From contig NZ_JAQCNO010000040.1 of NCBI RefSeq assembly GCF_028274965.1, positions 1 to 64,000 of the forward strand: DNA of 64,000 nucleotides, written 5' to 3'. Positions 51,535-59,738 of the stretch are shown here, in pieces (within the stretch, counting starts at the first letter, position 1; each line of letters opens with the position of its first letter). Position numbers and translations under genes: made by a program. Source of the DNA: Natronomonas sp. GTDB taxonomy: Archaea; Halobacteriota; Halobacteria; Halobacteriales; Haloarculaceae. The notes beneath the pieces were generated by a model. That model did not search any database. It saw nothing but the letters and a program-made list of their open reading frames with translations, and was not told where the DNA came from.

Positions 51535-52118
51535 GCCGACCGCTCCAGGTGTTCGAGCACGCGGTCTAACTTCTCCTCGACGGCGTCGAGCCGGTCGAGT
51601 TCGTCCTCGACCCGCTGTTGGCGGCGCTCGAGTTCGACGAGACGCTCGCCGAGTTCCCGGACGTCCCGCTCGGTCGCGAACCCGAACTCGTGAAGCGTCT
51701 CCTGGGCGTTCTCGTCGGCCCGCTGTCGCATTTCGAGGAGGTCCTCGAGGTTCTGCCCCGTCGCCGCCGCGAACGCGTCCGTCGACATCACCCGCTTGAA
51801 CGCCTCGTTGGCGTTGTCCAGCCAGACGTCGCGGAACTCCTCCGGCGAGACCTCCTCGCCCTCCGCCGCCGCCGAGACCTTCTCTGCGGTCTCCTCGGCG
51901 GCGTCCATCCAGGCCTCGTACGCCCCGCCGTACCCCTCGACGGTCTCGGCGACGTACTCGGGGTTCTCCATCGATCCGACGGCCTCCTGCCAGGACTCGA
52001 CGAACTCAGAGTTGGCGTCCGCGCTCGCCTCCATCGCCGTCGTCACCTGTTCGTTCATCCGTTCGACGAGCTCCGCCCAGTGGTCCGACGTCGACCCCGG
52101 GTCCCGCTGTCCTGCCAT
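51531..52118 (-). CDS. phaE: PHA synthase subunit PhaE
   Basis: A 195-residue PhaE-type subunit with a helical N-terminal part and a C-terminal coiled coil (LGERLVELERRQQRVEDELDRLDAVEEKLDRVLEHLERS). Partner of PhaC in class III haloarchaeal PHA synthase. Start overlaps nothing; its stop is coupled to phaC. Confidence 0.9.
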   Translation of the reverse strand: MAGQRDPGSTSDHWAELVERMNEQVTTAMEASADANSEFVESWQEAVGSMENPEYVAETVEGYGGAYEAWMDAAEETAEKVSAAAEGEEVSPEEFRDVWLDNANEAFKRVMSTDAFAAATGQNLEDLLEMRQRADENAQETLHEFGFATERDVRELGERLVELERRQQRVEDELDRLDAVEEKLDRVLEHLERSA

Positions 52119-52265
52119 GCGATGAGTTAACTAACGGCCCGCTTATAGTGGTTCTGTTCGCCGCCGCGGCCGTTGGGTCTCGGATCCGAGCGCTCCGACC
52201 CAACGGTTCGACGGTCCAACACGTCGGCTCGACGGCCTAACGCGTCCCCGCCCGGGCCTCCGGTC

Positions 52266-52409
52266 TCAGGCCTCGCGGCTCTCGCTCAGATGCTCCCAGA
52301 CCTCGGCGCACCCGCACCCGTCCTCGATACCGGCGAGGTGTGCCCCCTCCGGTCGGTCGCGCTTGCGCTCGGTCTCTCCCGTCTCGGATCCCGCCGTCTC
52401 GTTCGTCAT
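52266..52409 (-). CDS. Small haloarchaeal cysteine protein
   Basis: A 47-residue protein: MTNETAGSETGETERKRDRPEGAHLAGIEDGCGCAEVWEHLSESREA, not in the ORF track. It is acidic, with a CGC cysteine pair followed by a helix. Lies behind the PHA operon's upstream region and is transcribed in the same direction. The shape recurs in haloarchaea but I cannot name a family. Confidence 0.6.
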   Translation of the reverse strand: MTNETAGSETGETERKRDRPEGAHLAGIEDGCGCAEVWEHLSESREA

Positions 52410-52623
52410 ACATACAGTAGGTCCTCCGACGTAATAAACCACGCCGGAGCGTCGATAGCGTGGGACACGGTATCGCGCTCAGAGGCGTCCGGCCGGGCGC
52501 CGCCGTGGTCCGCCCGATTCCGAACCCACCTCCGGAGACCGCATCCCCGGTCGGGCCCGCGGAACCGCTGCCGACGGTGGCCGCGCGGAAAGGCTTTCAC
52601 TCGACGGATCCGTACCGACGCGC

Positions 52624-53292
52624 ATGTCGACGTACGTCACCGGGCGAACGCTGAACGAGCGCGGCGATCCGATCCCGGACACCGGCTTCGAGGTCGAGCG
52701 GGGGAGTTGGCTCGACGACCGGATCCGAGACCGGACCGGGCCGATCACCTCCCATCCGACCCGGGCGGTCTGGGGGCTCCCACTGACCGACGGGGACGGA
52801 CCGATCCGGACGGCGAGCGTTCTCGGCCCCGGGTATGACGGCCCGCCCGCCCACTACCACGACCGGAGCGTCGAACTGTTCGACGTCAAGACCGGATCGC
52901 TGACGATGACGCTCGACGAGGAGGACCGGACCGTTTCGGCGGGCGAGACGGCGACCGTCGACACCGGCGTCGTGCACACGCTCCGCAACGAGACGACCGA
53001 GCGGGTCGTCGTCGTCACGGAGATCCGCTCGCCGGGGCGCCTCCGGCAGGTGCTTCCCACGCTCGGCGGGCTCGCTCACGACCGCTCGCGGACCTCCGAG
53101 GACCCCCTACAACAGGCGCTCATCGCCGACGTGCTCGGGGACAACACGACGTTCGTCCGCGAGGAGGGCCTCGCCGGTTCGGCGGCGAGCGCTCTCGCTC
53201 CGATCGCCCGCCTGGCCGGCTACCAGGGCGCGTACGCGACGTACACCCAGCCGGCCTTCTGGCGGGCGCACGTCGAACAGCCGGCGGGGTGA
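52624..53292 (+). CDS. Cupin-domain protein
   Basis: A 222-residue protein with a cupin core: GPPAHYHDRSVELFDVKTGSLTMTLDEEDRTV and the second motif SAGETATVDTGVVHTLRNETTERVVVVTE, giving His/Glu metal ligands. The C-terminal ~60 residues (SALAPIARLAGYQGAYATYTQPAFWRAHVEQ) are an extension. The enzyme or binding role is unknown. Confidence 0.82.
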   Translation: MSTYVTGRTLNERGDPIPDTGFEVERGSWLDDRIRDRTGPITSHPTRAVWGLPLTDGDGPIRTASVLGPGYDGPPAHYHDRSVELFDVKTGSLTMTLDEEDRTVSAGETATVDTGVVHTLRNETTERVVVVTEIRSPGRLRQVLPTLGGLAHDRSRTSEDPLQQALIADVLGDNTTFVREEGLAGSAASALAPIARLAGYQGAYATYTQPAFWRAHVEQPAG

Positions 53293-53375
53293 TCCGACTC
53301 TCGCCCGGGCGGGAGCCGGGACGCCCCCAGGGAGGCGTCAGATTATAGTGTCTTCGGCCCGTGTTAACGGTACAC

Positions 53376-53549
53376 ATGAACGTCGAAACGGAACTCACCG
53401 CCGAGAACGTGATCGTTCACGTCGACGGGGACGCCGTCGGCACCCTCACGCGCGAGTTCTGGGACGAGTGGACCGACCGCATCGAAAACGACCCCGAGTC
53501 GTGTCTGTCGGCCTGTCTGGCCGACCGGCCTATCGCCCCCAACGCCTGA
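53376..53549 (+). CDS. Small haloarchaeal hypothetical protein
   Basis: A 57-residue protein, MNVETELTAENVIVHVDGDAVGTLTREFWDEWTDRIENDPESC. gattatag is about 25-30 nt upstream of this ATG, which I prefer to the earlier in-frame GTG-like start. Function unknown. Confidence 0.6.
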   Translation: MNVETELTAENVIVHVDGDAVGTLTREFWDEWTDRIENDPESCLSACLADRPIAPNA

Positions 53550-53731
53550 GCGGCGCTCACGGCCGATACCGGTCGTCTCAGTCGGCGCCGTGGCTTCCGG
53601 GGTTTCGCGGTCGGAAACACCCCCTGCGATCGACGGGAACGAAAACACCACGTTCCGGGCTGTGGCCGTCCGAAAGACTCGCTGTTGCTTGCGGGAGCGA
53701 AGATCTCGAACGAGAATCGCGCGGAGACCGG

Positions 53732-53748
53732 ATGCCGCCTCCCGGATT
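53732..53748. repeat. Partial copy of the tRNA-Phe 3' end
   Basis: atgccgcctcccggatt (17 bp) exactly repeats the 3' end of tRNA-Phe (53846-53862 on this strand, minus-strand gene), then after one inserted base continues tgaac like the T arm. It lies 114 bp from the tRNA, on its 3' side, with no acceptor/anticodon arms: a tRNA-integration-scar-like fragment. Confidence 0.8.
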
Positions 53749-53750
53749 GT

Positions 53751-53799
53751 GAACTACGCCCAGAAATGCTCGCTTCGCTGCGCCTTTCTGGTCTAGTTC
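53751..53799. other. Inverted repeat hairpin between the tRNA-Phe copies
   Basis: gaactacgcccagaaa and tttctggtctagttc form a stem of about 13 pairs with small bulges around an 18-20-nt loop. It lies between the partial copy and the tRNA, 3' of the tRNA on its strand. It could be a terminator-like or small RNA structure, or an element-derived arm. Confidence 0.5.
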
Positions 53800-53846
53800 A
53801 AATCCGCTCGGGAGCATTTTCACTGCTCACGTAGCTCGCAGGAAAA

Positions 53847-53920
53847 TGCCGCCTCCCGGATTTGAACCGGGGACAGCTCGATCTTCAGTCGAGTGCTCTC
53901 CCAGTCTGAGCTAAGGCGGC
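53847..53920 (-). tRNA. tRNA-Phe (GAA)
   Basis: A 74-nt cloverleaf on the minus strand. Acceptor GCCGCCT/AGGCGGC, D arm AGCTCAGA, anticodon stem CTCGA/TCGAG with loop CTGAAGA, anticodon GAA for Phe, and T arm CCCGG TTCAAAT CCGGG. Discriminator A. No intron. No CCA is encoded. It is at one edge of the accessory island. Confidence 0.95.
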
Positions 53921-54632
53921 CTGCGTCTCCGAGGAGGCCCAGGCCCTCAAAAAGGGTTTCGGAAGCCGGCGACGCGACGGGGTTCGGGCACGTCCGATCG
54001 ACGACCGGCGGCCCCGCGACGACCCGCTTTGCTCACTGTCGATCGGCGGATGGGCCCCGACGGAACAGTATGTGATCTACCCCCGAGATACCAGGCAGTA
54101 TACTCATCGACGGATATTACACACGATCGACTACTTCACATCCGAAATTAATATCCGATCTACTGGTAGCCTTGCGGTCTGAAACGCTCACGTCCTAAAG
54201 CCACCGATAGATGAAACTGCAGGGTCAACCGACACATCCTCACATAAGACGCCATGGGATGCCTGTGTCGCTGCCCTGTCTCGTCGGGGGTTGTGACAAC
54301 TGCCTGATCCTCCGAAGCGTCGAGTGGTGTCCCAATCGCGTTGCCCTCGCCGTCTTCGAAGGTGAACGTTGTCTGATCGCCGAACGTTCGGGCGGCAGTT
54401 CTCGGGTATAGCGGCTCCGACCCCCGGTCCAAACCGGTTCGTGTTGCCACCCGGTCGGTAGCCGATGCAGATAGACAATTCCCAGGTGAGACCACAGTAG
54501 GACGCCGCTGGACCGGGAACGTTCAAATATTGCAGCTATCGTCAGCGATTAACTCGCAACGTCTTAGATGTTTATATACGCCTGGCTAACACGGTTAAAG
54601 GACTGATCATCGCACAGGTCGCTGCACTATGG
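53921..54632. other. AT-richer intergenic island start
   Basis: About 700 bp that is visibly lower in GC than the surroundings (for example ccgaaattaatatccgat). It holds no complete gene. A minus-strand frame near 54300-54410 reads ARTFGDQTTFTFEDGEGNAI, an acidic, exported-protein-like fragment without intact ends. A ggatgggccccgacgga at 54048-54064 matches 15 of 17 bases of the tRNA-Val 3'-copy (57727-57743). Confidence 0.55.
54280..54420 (-). pseudogene. Degraded exported-protein-like fragment
   Basis: The minus-strand frame includes ARTFGDQTTFTFEDGEGNAIG and PLDASEDQAVVTTPDETGQ, acidic as in halophilic secreted proteins, but lacks a start and a recognisable continuation. I treat it as a remnant. 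The family is unidentified. Confidence 0.3.
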
Positions 54633-54836
54633 GTGGCCGTATTCACCCTTGGACTGACTCACGAGATGGGTGTCAACTATCTACTGATTGGAGGCACTGC
54701 CCCGAGTAACCCACTCGTCCATGCCACGAACGATACAGTAGTTAGCCTCATTCCGTATCTTGCAACGCTTGGAGTCGCTGAAGTGATTGTCCGGCAGATT
54801 AATCCCGGCAACAGAACTCGACAGTCCACCGCGTAA
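54633..54836 (+). CDS. Short membrane protein or gene fragment in island
   Basis: A 67-codon frame from a GTG: VAVFTLGLTHEMGVNYLLIGG, then a second hydrophobic segment (TVVSLIPYLATLGVAEVIV). The frame stays open upstream with hydrophobic residues (GLIIAQVAALWVAVFTLG) but without a start, and a tttatata lies near 54570-54577. It may be a true small membrane protein with a poor start, or a truncated gene. Confidence 0.35.
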   Translation: MAVFTLGLTHEMGVNYLLIGGTAPSNPLVHATNDTVVSLIPYLATLGVAEVIVRQINPGNRTRQSTA

Positions 54837-55635
54837 CAAACGCACACGATCGGCCGTTCGAAGCGCCACTGAGCAGTATTGGACGTACTGCGGTACCTGA
54901 AACAGAGGCTGTAACCGAACAGCCAAACACGACCAGGCCATTCACAGCACGCTCTGAGGAATCTCGCGTAAATCGGCCTGAAAACCGGGGCGAAAACGCG
55001 ATAACCGACCGTCTGCACGCGACTCGGTACCACGGAGTTTGAGACGACTCGATAGGTACTGCTGGGCGCAGTGCGCGTCTCTTATACAGATGTTTCTCGG
55101 AGGCATAGTCGATCAGATCGATCAGCGAAGAGTATCTAAGCACGGTTCATAAACAGTTATGACGAAGCTAATGGACCTGTTCGTGTTCGGACGTCGGCAC
55201 TGCTGATCACCTCGATCCATGCTCTGAAGAGCGTGGAATCAGGCTATCGGACGTCCGGCACGCGTAGCGGCGGCGGTCTCAACGCGCACTGAAATGAACC
55301 GGCGACACACCGGGAGGACGTTCGTCTGCCTCTCGTTGAGCCGTGTCCCGGCAGCGTGGCCCGCTAGAATCTGTGCCATCGCCGCATGGCTCACACCGAT
55401 GGTTCAGTTCTCCCTGTGGTCCGGGGACGGCATCCCACCGACCCCGCAGCGTAACGTGCTATTTGACTCACGACGTTCAATATAGCGGCACGGTTCCACA
55501 AGCGTTGCTTACCCCAACCCCGCCCGAGGACAGAGGTGTGCGCCCGCGGAGTTATAACTCCGCGCTCAAATGCCGTGTTGACCTATCAGTGTAGTCAGAT
55601 ACAATAACGTATTACAAAACCGCACAGCACAGAAT
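54837..55635. other. Gene-poor island interior
   Basis: About 800 bp of mixed composition without a complete ORF. A minus-strand frame at 54799-55143 (LRYSSLIDLIDYASEKHLYKRRALRPAV) has a broken, transposase-like texture but I cannot assign a family. I see no terminal inverted repeats. Confidence 0.4.
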
Positions 55636-57432
55636 CTATTTCGCAAACTCAACGCCAGTAATATCGAATCGCACACCGCCGTCGCGCCCCTCGGTTATGT
55701 TGATCTCCCAGCCGTGGGCCTCAACAATCTCTTCGACAATATTTAATCCAAAGCCCGTCCCTCCCTCAGACGAGGAATACCCGGGTACGAAGACTTTCTC
55801 TCGGATATCTACTGAGATACCCGGTCCGTCGTCTTCAATATAAAACCCTCCCCCACTCTCTCCAACCCGTAGTTCAACATCCGATCCACCGTGCTCGATT
55901 GCATTCCGGTAGATGTTTTCGAACAAACTCTTCACCCGCCCCGGAGCCGCCTCAATACTCCGGTCCGTAGATACACGCAGACGTGCGTCTGCTGTCTCGA
56001 CGGTCTCCCACGTTGATTCTGCGACTCCTCGAAGGCTAACCGGCTCCGTATCGGCCACAACCTCACCTTGTTTCGCTAGGGTCAGTAGTTCCTCAAGCAT
56101 TTCTTCCATCCGACGTAGCGCCCGATCAGCCTCCTCGAGTGACTCGGCGGCAAGCTCTTCGGTCAGTTCCTGAAGCGCCAGTTCAATCCGTCCTTGAGCA
56201 ACGTTCAGTGGTGTCCGGAGGTCGTGTGACACGATGCTCGTGAACTTCTCGAGTCGATCTCGCTCCCGGCGCAGTTGCCAGTAGCTTTCGTCGCTCTCAT
56301 CGACGTCCACAGCGGTCCCAATGACCGCTGGCTCGCCGTCAAGTTCGATCTTCCGCGCCAGCAGTTCAATACTAACCGCGTCTCCGTCGACTTGGACTCC
56401 GACAAACGGTTCCCGGATCGAGTCTCTGTCACCGACCATCACCTCTCTGAGATTTTCCGCCAGTCGCTCTTGATCATCCGGCTGGACACACTCCAGTAGC
56501 GACTCGCCAGCCAGTGCATTCGCATCATCCGTATATCCGAACAACTCCGCGAGTCCTGGGTTGTGGTATATGAGCTCCGTGCCGCGGGTGATGTACAGCC
56601 CGATCAGATTCTGTTCAACAAGCAGCTGATACCGTTCTTTGGCTTCGCGGAGCTGTCGCTCGCGTTCTTTCCGCTCAGAGATGTCCCGGAGAATGCCGAG
56701 TGAGCCACGAAACTGATCGCCCTCATACGGCAGAACGCCCATCCGGTCCTCACAGATAACAGTGCCACCGCTTTTCGGTTCAATACGGACCTCAAACGTG
56801 ATACTGTCCGGCCCGTCGTCCGAGAGAATCCGAGCCAAGTGCTTTTCACCGAGTGCGACGGCTCGATCATCTTTGACCAACGACGGCTCACTACCTTGGA
56901 TCGCTGCCCGGTCATATCCGGTTAGCTCACAGAACGCATCGTTAACGTAGCTGAACCGACCGGTGTTATCAAGAACATACACCGGGTCGTCGATAGCGCT
57001 CAGAAGGGTATCGAACCGCTGGCTGTCGCGGTGGGCCTGCATCGTCTTGATATCGTGCTGAATCCGCGTGGCAACGTATTCGTACACGTCGGGATCGCCT
57101 TTTTGAATATAGCTGCTGGCACCGGCGTTCAGTGCTTCTGCTGCTACATCCTCGCTTCCTTCGCCGGTCAGGAGGACGAACGGAATCGAAAGGCCGGGGA
57201 ATTGCTGTTGAACTGTCTGTAAAAGCTCTATGCCGTTCATTTCCGGCATCTTGTAGTCACTGAGCAGACAGTCGGTCTGCTCTTGTTCTGCCTGTATGCG
57301 ATCAAGGGCGTCTGTGGGGGAGTGCTCAGAGACAACCTCGAACCGGGGGTCGTGCCGGTGTAGAAACTCCCGGGTCAGATCACAGAACGATGGATCATCA
57401 TCAACGTGTAAAATTCGGATCGTCTCTGGCAT
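55636..57432 (-). CDS. Receiver-PAS-PAS histidine kinase
   Basis: A 598-residue hybrid sensor kinase: an N-terminal CheY-like receiver (LHVDDDPSF, LLSDYKMPEMNGIELL, IQKGD), two PAS domains (about residues 145-260 and 270-380), HisKA with SHDLRTPLN, and an HATPase with NAIEHGG, DDGPGI and GGTGFGLNIV. No TM helices, so cytosolic. Start at MPETIRIL. Base composition is AT-richer than neighbouring genes, pointing to transfer with the surrounding island. The signal is unknown. Confidence 0.9.
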   Translation of the reverse strand: MPETIRILHVDDDPSFCDLTREFLHRHDPRFEVVSEHSPTDALDRIQAEQEQTDCLLSDYKMPEMNGIELLQTVQQQFPGLSIPFVLLTGEGSEDVAAEALNAGASSYIQKGDPDVYEYVATRIQHDIKTMQAHRDSQRFDTLLSAIDDPVYVLDNTGRFSYVNDAFCELTGYDRAAIQGSEPSLVKDDRAVALGEKHLARILSDDGPDSITFEVRIEPKSGGTVICEDRMGVLPYEGDQFRGSLGILRDISERKERERQLREAKERYQLLVEQNLIGLYITRGTELIYHNPGLAELFGYTDDANALAGESLLECVQPDDQERLAENLREVMVGDRDSIREPFVGVQVDGDAVSIELLARKIELDGEPAVIGTAVDVDESDESYWQLRRERDRLEKFTSIVSHDLRTPLNVAQGRIELALQELTEELAAESLEEADRALRRMEEMLEELLTLAKQGEVVADTEPVSLRGVAESTWETVETADARLRVSTDRSIEAAPGRVKSLFENIYRNAIEHGGSDVELRVGESGGGFYIEDDGPGISVDIREKVFVPGYSSSEGGTGFGLNIVEEIVEAHGWEINITEGRDGGVRFDITGVEFAK

Positions 57433-57837
57433 GTACACTGGTCAATCCTACGGAGTAAATAAGTGTGACTGCTTCCGGAACGACGTCCCCGCGAGACTAA
57501 CACCGGGGCCTCTCAGCAGTTTCGAGCCGGGGCCTCGGCCTCAGAAAGCGCCGGGCTCCCGACTGATCGGAGGCGCAAAGCGGGTATGCCAGGCCGGGCG
57601 TCGACCCCCGCAACACAGATGACCGGCCTGTAACCGCCTGACTCGCAAAGCACTTCTCACGGGCGAACCGAACTACCCGCAGGTAAACGGACCGGATCCA
57701 ATTCGGCTAACGACCGTGCAAACTGTGGATGGGCCCGGGCGGAGTCGAACCGGAGAACGACTCACTTCGTTCGACGTTCAGGGTTCGCTCCGCTCGCTGC
57801 GCTCACGGCTTCGCTGTTCGCCCTCCGCGAGCGCCAG
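57433..57837. other. Gap with duplicated tRNA-Val end
   Basis: About 400 bp between the kinase start and tRNA-Val. It contains the 22-bp tRNA-Val 3'-end copy (57730-57751) and a short filler (cacttcgttcgacgttcagg-type) between copy and tRNA. No gene is seen. Confidence 0.55.
57730..57751. repeat. 22-bp copy of the tRNA-Val 3' end
   Basis: tgggcccgggcggagtcgaa then cc is a perfect copy of 57838-57859, the 3' end of tRNA-Val, 108 bp away and on its 3' side. It stops at the T loop. This is the form of attachment-site scars. Confidence 0.85.
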
Positions 57838-57911
57838 TGGGCCCGGGCGGAGTCGAACCACCGGTCTCGGCCTTGTAAAGGCCGCGTCATAACCAACTAG
57901 ACCACGGGCCC
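57838..57911 (-). tRNA. tRNA-Val (TAC)
   Basis: A 74-nt minus-strand tRNA: acceptor GGGCCCG/CGGGCCC, anticodon stem CGGCC/GGCCG with loop TTTACAA, anticodon TAC for Val, and T arm GGTGG TTCGACT CCGCC. Discriminator A. No intron. Its 3' end is duplicated at 57730-57751. Confidence 0.94.
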
Positions 57912-57997
57912 GTCGTTCGGGAGGAACCGGCGGGAGCGCATAACGCTTACCCTCCGTGACGGAACGCTTAGGTCGACGCCTCCCTACGTGCGGTACG

Positions 57998-58522
57998 ATG
58001 GATCGCCGCCGCCTCGGCTACGGTGTCGCCGTCCTCGCCGTCCTCGTGGTCGTTTCGGTCGCGCTCTCCGGTGGCGCGTTCACCCTGTTGTTCGGCGACG
58101 GCTACGATCCGAACGCAGAGGACGACGCCGGATACGACCGCACAACCGTCGCCGTCGTCGACGGCGAGACGGGCGCGGAACTCGGGTCCGTCGAGGCGGC
58201 GGTCGCCGACACCTTCGGCAAGCGCTACCTCGGACTGAGCCGGACCGACAGCCTGCCCGAGAACGGCGGTATGCTGTTCGTCCACGACGAGTCGTCGGAG
58301 TACACCTACGTGATGCGGGGGATGTCCTTCGGGATCGACATCGTGTTTGCGGCCCCGAACGGGACGATCACGACGATCCACGAGGCGCCGGCGCCGGCCC
58401 CCGGCGAGGACGGCAGCGACCGGGCCTACACCGGCGACGGGCGGTACGTCCTCGAGGTGAACCGCGGGTGGACGGCTGATCGTGGCGTCGAGGTCGGCGA
58501 CGAACTCGTCTTCGAGGTGTGA
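57998..58522 (+). CDS. DUF192-domain exported protein
   Basis: A 174-residue protein with an N-terminal hydrophobic anchor (LGYGVAVLAVLVVVSVALSGGAFTLL) and a DUF192 domain (AAVADTFGKRYLGLSRTDSLPENGGMLFVHDESSEYTYVMRGMSFGIDIVFAAPNGTITTIHEA, LEVNRGWTADRGVEVGDELVF). DUF192 is a small exported beta fold of unknown function. Start ATG at 57998. Confidence 0.85.
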   Translation: MDRRRLGYGVAVLAVLVVVSVALSGGAFTLLFGDGYDPNAEDDAGYDRTTVAVVDGETGAELGSVEAAVADTFGKRYLGLSRTDSLPENGGMLFVHDESSEYTYVMRGMSFGIDIVFAAPNGTITTIHEAPAPAPGEDGSDRAYTGDGRYVLEVNRGWTADRGVEVGDELVFEV

Positions 58523-58577
58523 CCGCCCCCCAGCGGCGGTCGCCCGGAGTTAAGTCGCCGGGGTCCGTTGAGCGGGT

Positions 58578-58754
58578 ATGTGTGCGTTCGCGCTCGGTTC
58601 GGTCGCTCGCGCCGCTCCGACGCCGTCCGGTCGGGCCGCCGGAGTCGCCGCTTCGTCCCGCGGACCCGTCCGCCCCCGCAGCACTCCGAACGCGCCGCCG
58701 GAGCGGCCCGTCCCGTCCGCCGACCCGCCCGTCGACCGAACGGGGGTCGCCTGA
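58578..58754 (+). CDS. Candidate 58-residue leader ORF
   Basis: Starts ATG 20-25 nt after a gagttaag box, and its stop overlaps the following gene start (TGATG). The encoded peptide (MCAFALGSVARAAPTPSGRA) is Ala/Pro/Arg-rich and unlike typical acidic haloarchaeal proteins, so it may be non-coding. If real, it is translationally coupled to the membrane protein. Confidence 0.3.
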   Translation: MCAFALGSVARAAPTPSGRAAGVAASSRGPVRPRSTPNAPPERPVPSADPPVDRTGVA

Positions 58755-59449
58755 TGGAACCGGAGTACGGCGAGACGTGGACGTACGAGAGCATCGTCAG
58801 CGCGCTCCCCGGCATCGACATCCCCGACTCCGTGGCGATCGCGATCCAACTGGTCGTCTTCGAGGTCTCGGTCCTGGCGCTTGCGTGGTACTACGACCTC
58901 TGGAACGCGGTCCTTGTCGGGACCGCGGCGGTCGTCGTCGCCGCCTTCGGCAGCTTCGAGATGCTCCGGATCAGCGCCGCGGCGCGCCGGCCGAAGACGC
59001 CCGAGTCGTACCGTCGGCTGCTGTTCGGGTCCAACATCGAGGTCGTCCTCTCCGTGCTGGCGTTCATCGCGCTCGTGACCCACCTGTTCGTATTCGACAC
59101 CGCCTCCGAGGCCCCGCTCGTCCGGACGCTTTTCGGCCCCGACCCGCCCGTCCTCGTCGTCTACGCGACCCTGCTCGTGCTCTGGGACCTCTGTTATCGG
59201 ATCGGGACCGGCTGGTGGGCGTCCGTCGTCGGGCTCTGGCGGTCGTTCCGGTACCGCTTCGACACCGAAACCGCCGCGATCCTCCGCCGCGTCGACAGCG
59301 AGATCATCCTCTTTTCGACCGCACAGCTCCTCCTGTTGCCGTTTCTCACCGGCCATCCGGTCTTGTTCGCGGCCCTCGCCGGCCACGTCGTGGCGGTGAC
59401 GGTCGTCTCAGGGACCTCAATACTACTCTTGGGGCTCAGGCAGTACTGA
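58754..59449 (+). CDS. Multi-pass membrane protein (haloarchaeal, unassigned)
   Basis: A 231-residue protein with about six membrane helices (VAIAIQLVVFEVSVLALAWYYDLWNAVLVGTAAVVVAAFGSF; VVLSVLAFIALVTHLFVF; VLVVYATLLVLWDLCYRIG; ILFSTAQLLLLPFLTGH; FAALAGHVVAVTVVSGTSILLL) with a basic cytoplasmic loop ISAAARRPKTPESYRRLLFG. Function not recognised. Starts at ATG sharing a base with the upstream candidate ORF stop. Confidence 0.7.
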   Translation: MEPEYGETWTYESIVSALPGIDIPDSVAIAIQLVVFEVSVLALAWYYDLWNAVLVGTAAVVVAAFGSFEMLRISAAARRPKTPESYRRLLFGSNIEVVLSVLAFIALVTHLFVFDTASEAPLVRTLFGPDPPVLVVYATLLVLWDLCYRIGTGWWASVVGLWRSFRYRFDTETAAILRRVDSEIILFSTAQLLLLPFLTGHPVLFAALAGHVVAVTVVSGTSILLLGLRQY

Positions 59450-59457
59450 CCGAGGGG

Positions 59458-59628
59458 TCACTCCTGGATCCGCTTGAACTGATCGATGAGCGCCTCCGCG
59501 GAGTCGCCCGAGTCGTAGCTGACCGCGCCCTCGTAGGTCGTCCGTCCGTCGTCCTCGCCGATTTCGACGTTCGATGTCTTCCGCTCGCGACGCTCGTGTT
59601 CGGCCTCGTCGTAGGCACCCATTGACAT
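59458..59628 (-). CDS. DUF5786-like small acidic protein
   Basis: A 56-residue protein missing from the ORF track: MSMGAYDEAEHERRERKTSNVEIGEDDGRTTYEGAVSYDSGDSAEALIDQFKRIQE. It fits the small haloarchaeal family I recall as DUF5786. gataatacc lies about 25 nt upstream of the ATG. A start two codons later (MGAYDE) is also possible. Function unknown. Confidence 0.78.
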   Translation of the reverse strand: MSMGAYDEAEHERRERKTSNVEIGEDDGRTTYEGAVSYDSGDSAEALIDQFKRIQE

Positions 59629-59738
59629 GGTATAGATCCACTTGGTTGGTAGGTATTATCAATATATCGCCGCCGCGACCGCGCCGCCGGTGTTTCGGGA
59701 AGCGCAACCGCTAAACCGCCGGCCGGGTAGTATCAGGC

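Larger units (their letters stand above)
54048..57751. mobile_element. Candidate tRNA-Val-integrated remnant element
   Basis: Bounded on the right by an exact 22-bp copy of the tRNA-Val 3' end (57730-57751) and on the left by a degenerate 15/17 match at 54048-54064. The interior is AT-richer than the genome, with gene fragments and one intact two-component kinase. No integrase is visible. The boundary is proposed, not proven. Confidence 0.35.

Noticed and set aside
53376-53550. Possible CRISPR-like array near short repeats around 21.8, 23.2 and 30.9 kb
   Set aside because: The repeats are adjacent tandem units with no spacers of regular length, so they are not CRISPR arrays.
54799-55143. Minus-strand frame LRYSSLIDLIDYASEKHLYKRR in the island as a transposase
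   Set aside because: The texture is suggestive, but I recognise no transposase catalytic residues and no terminal inverted repeats.
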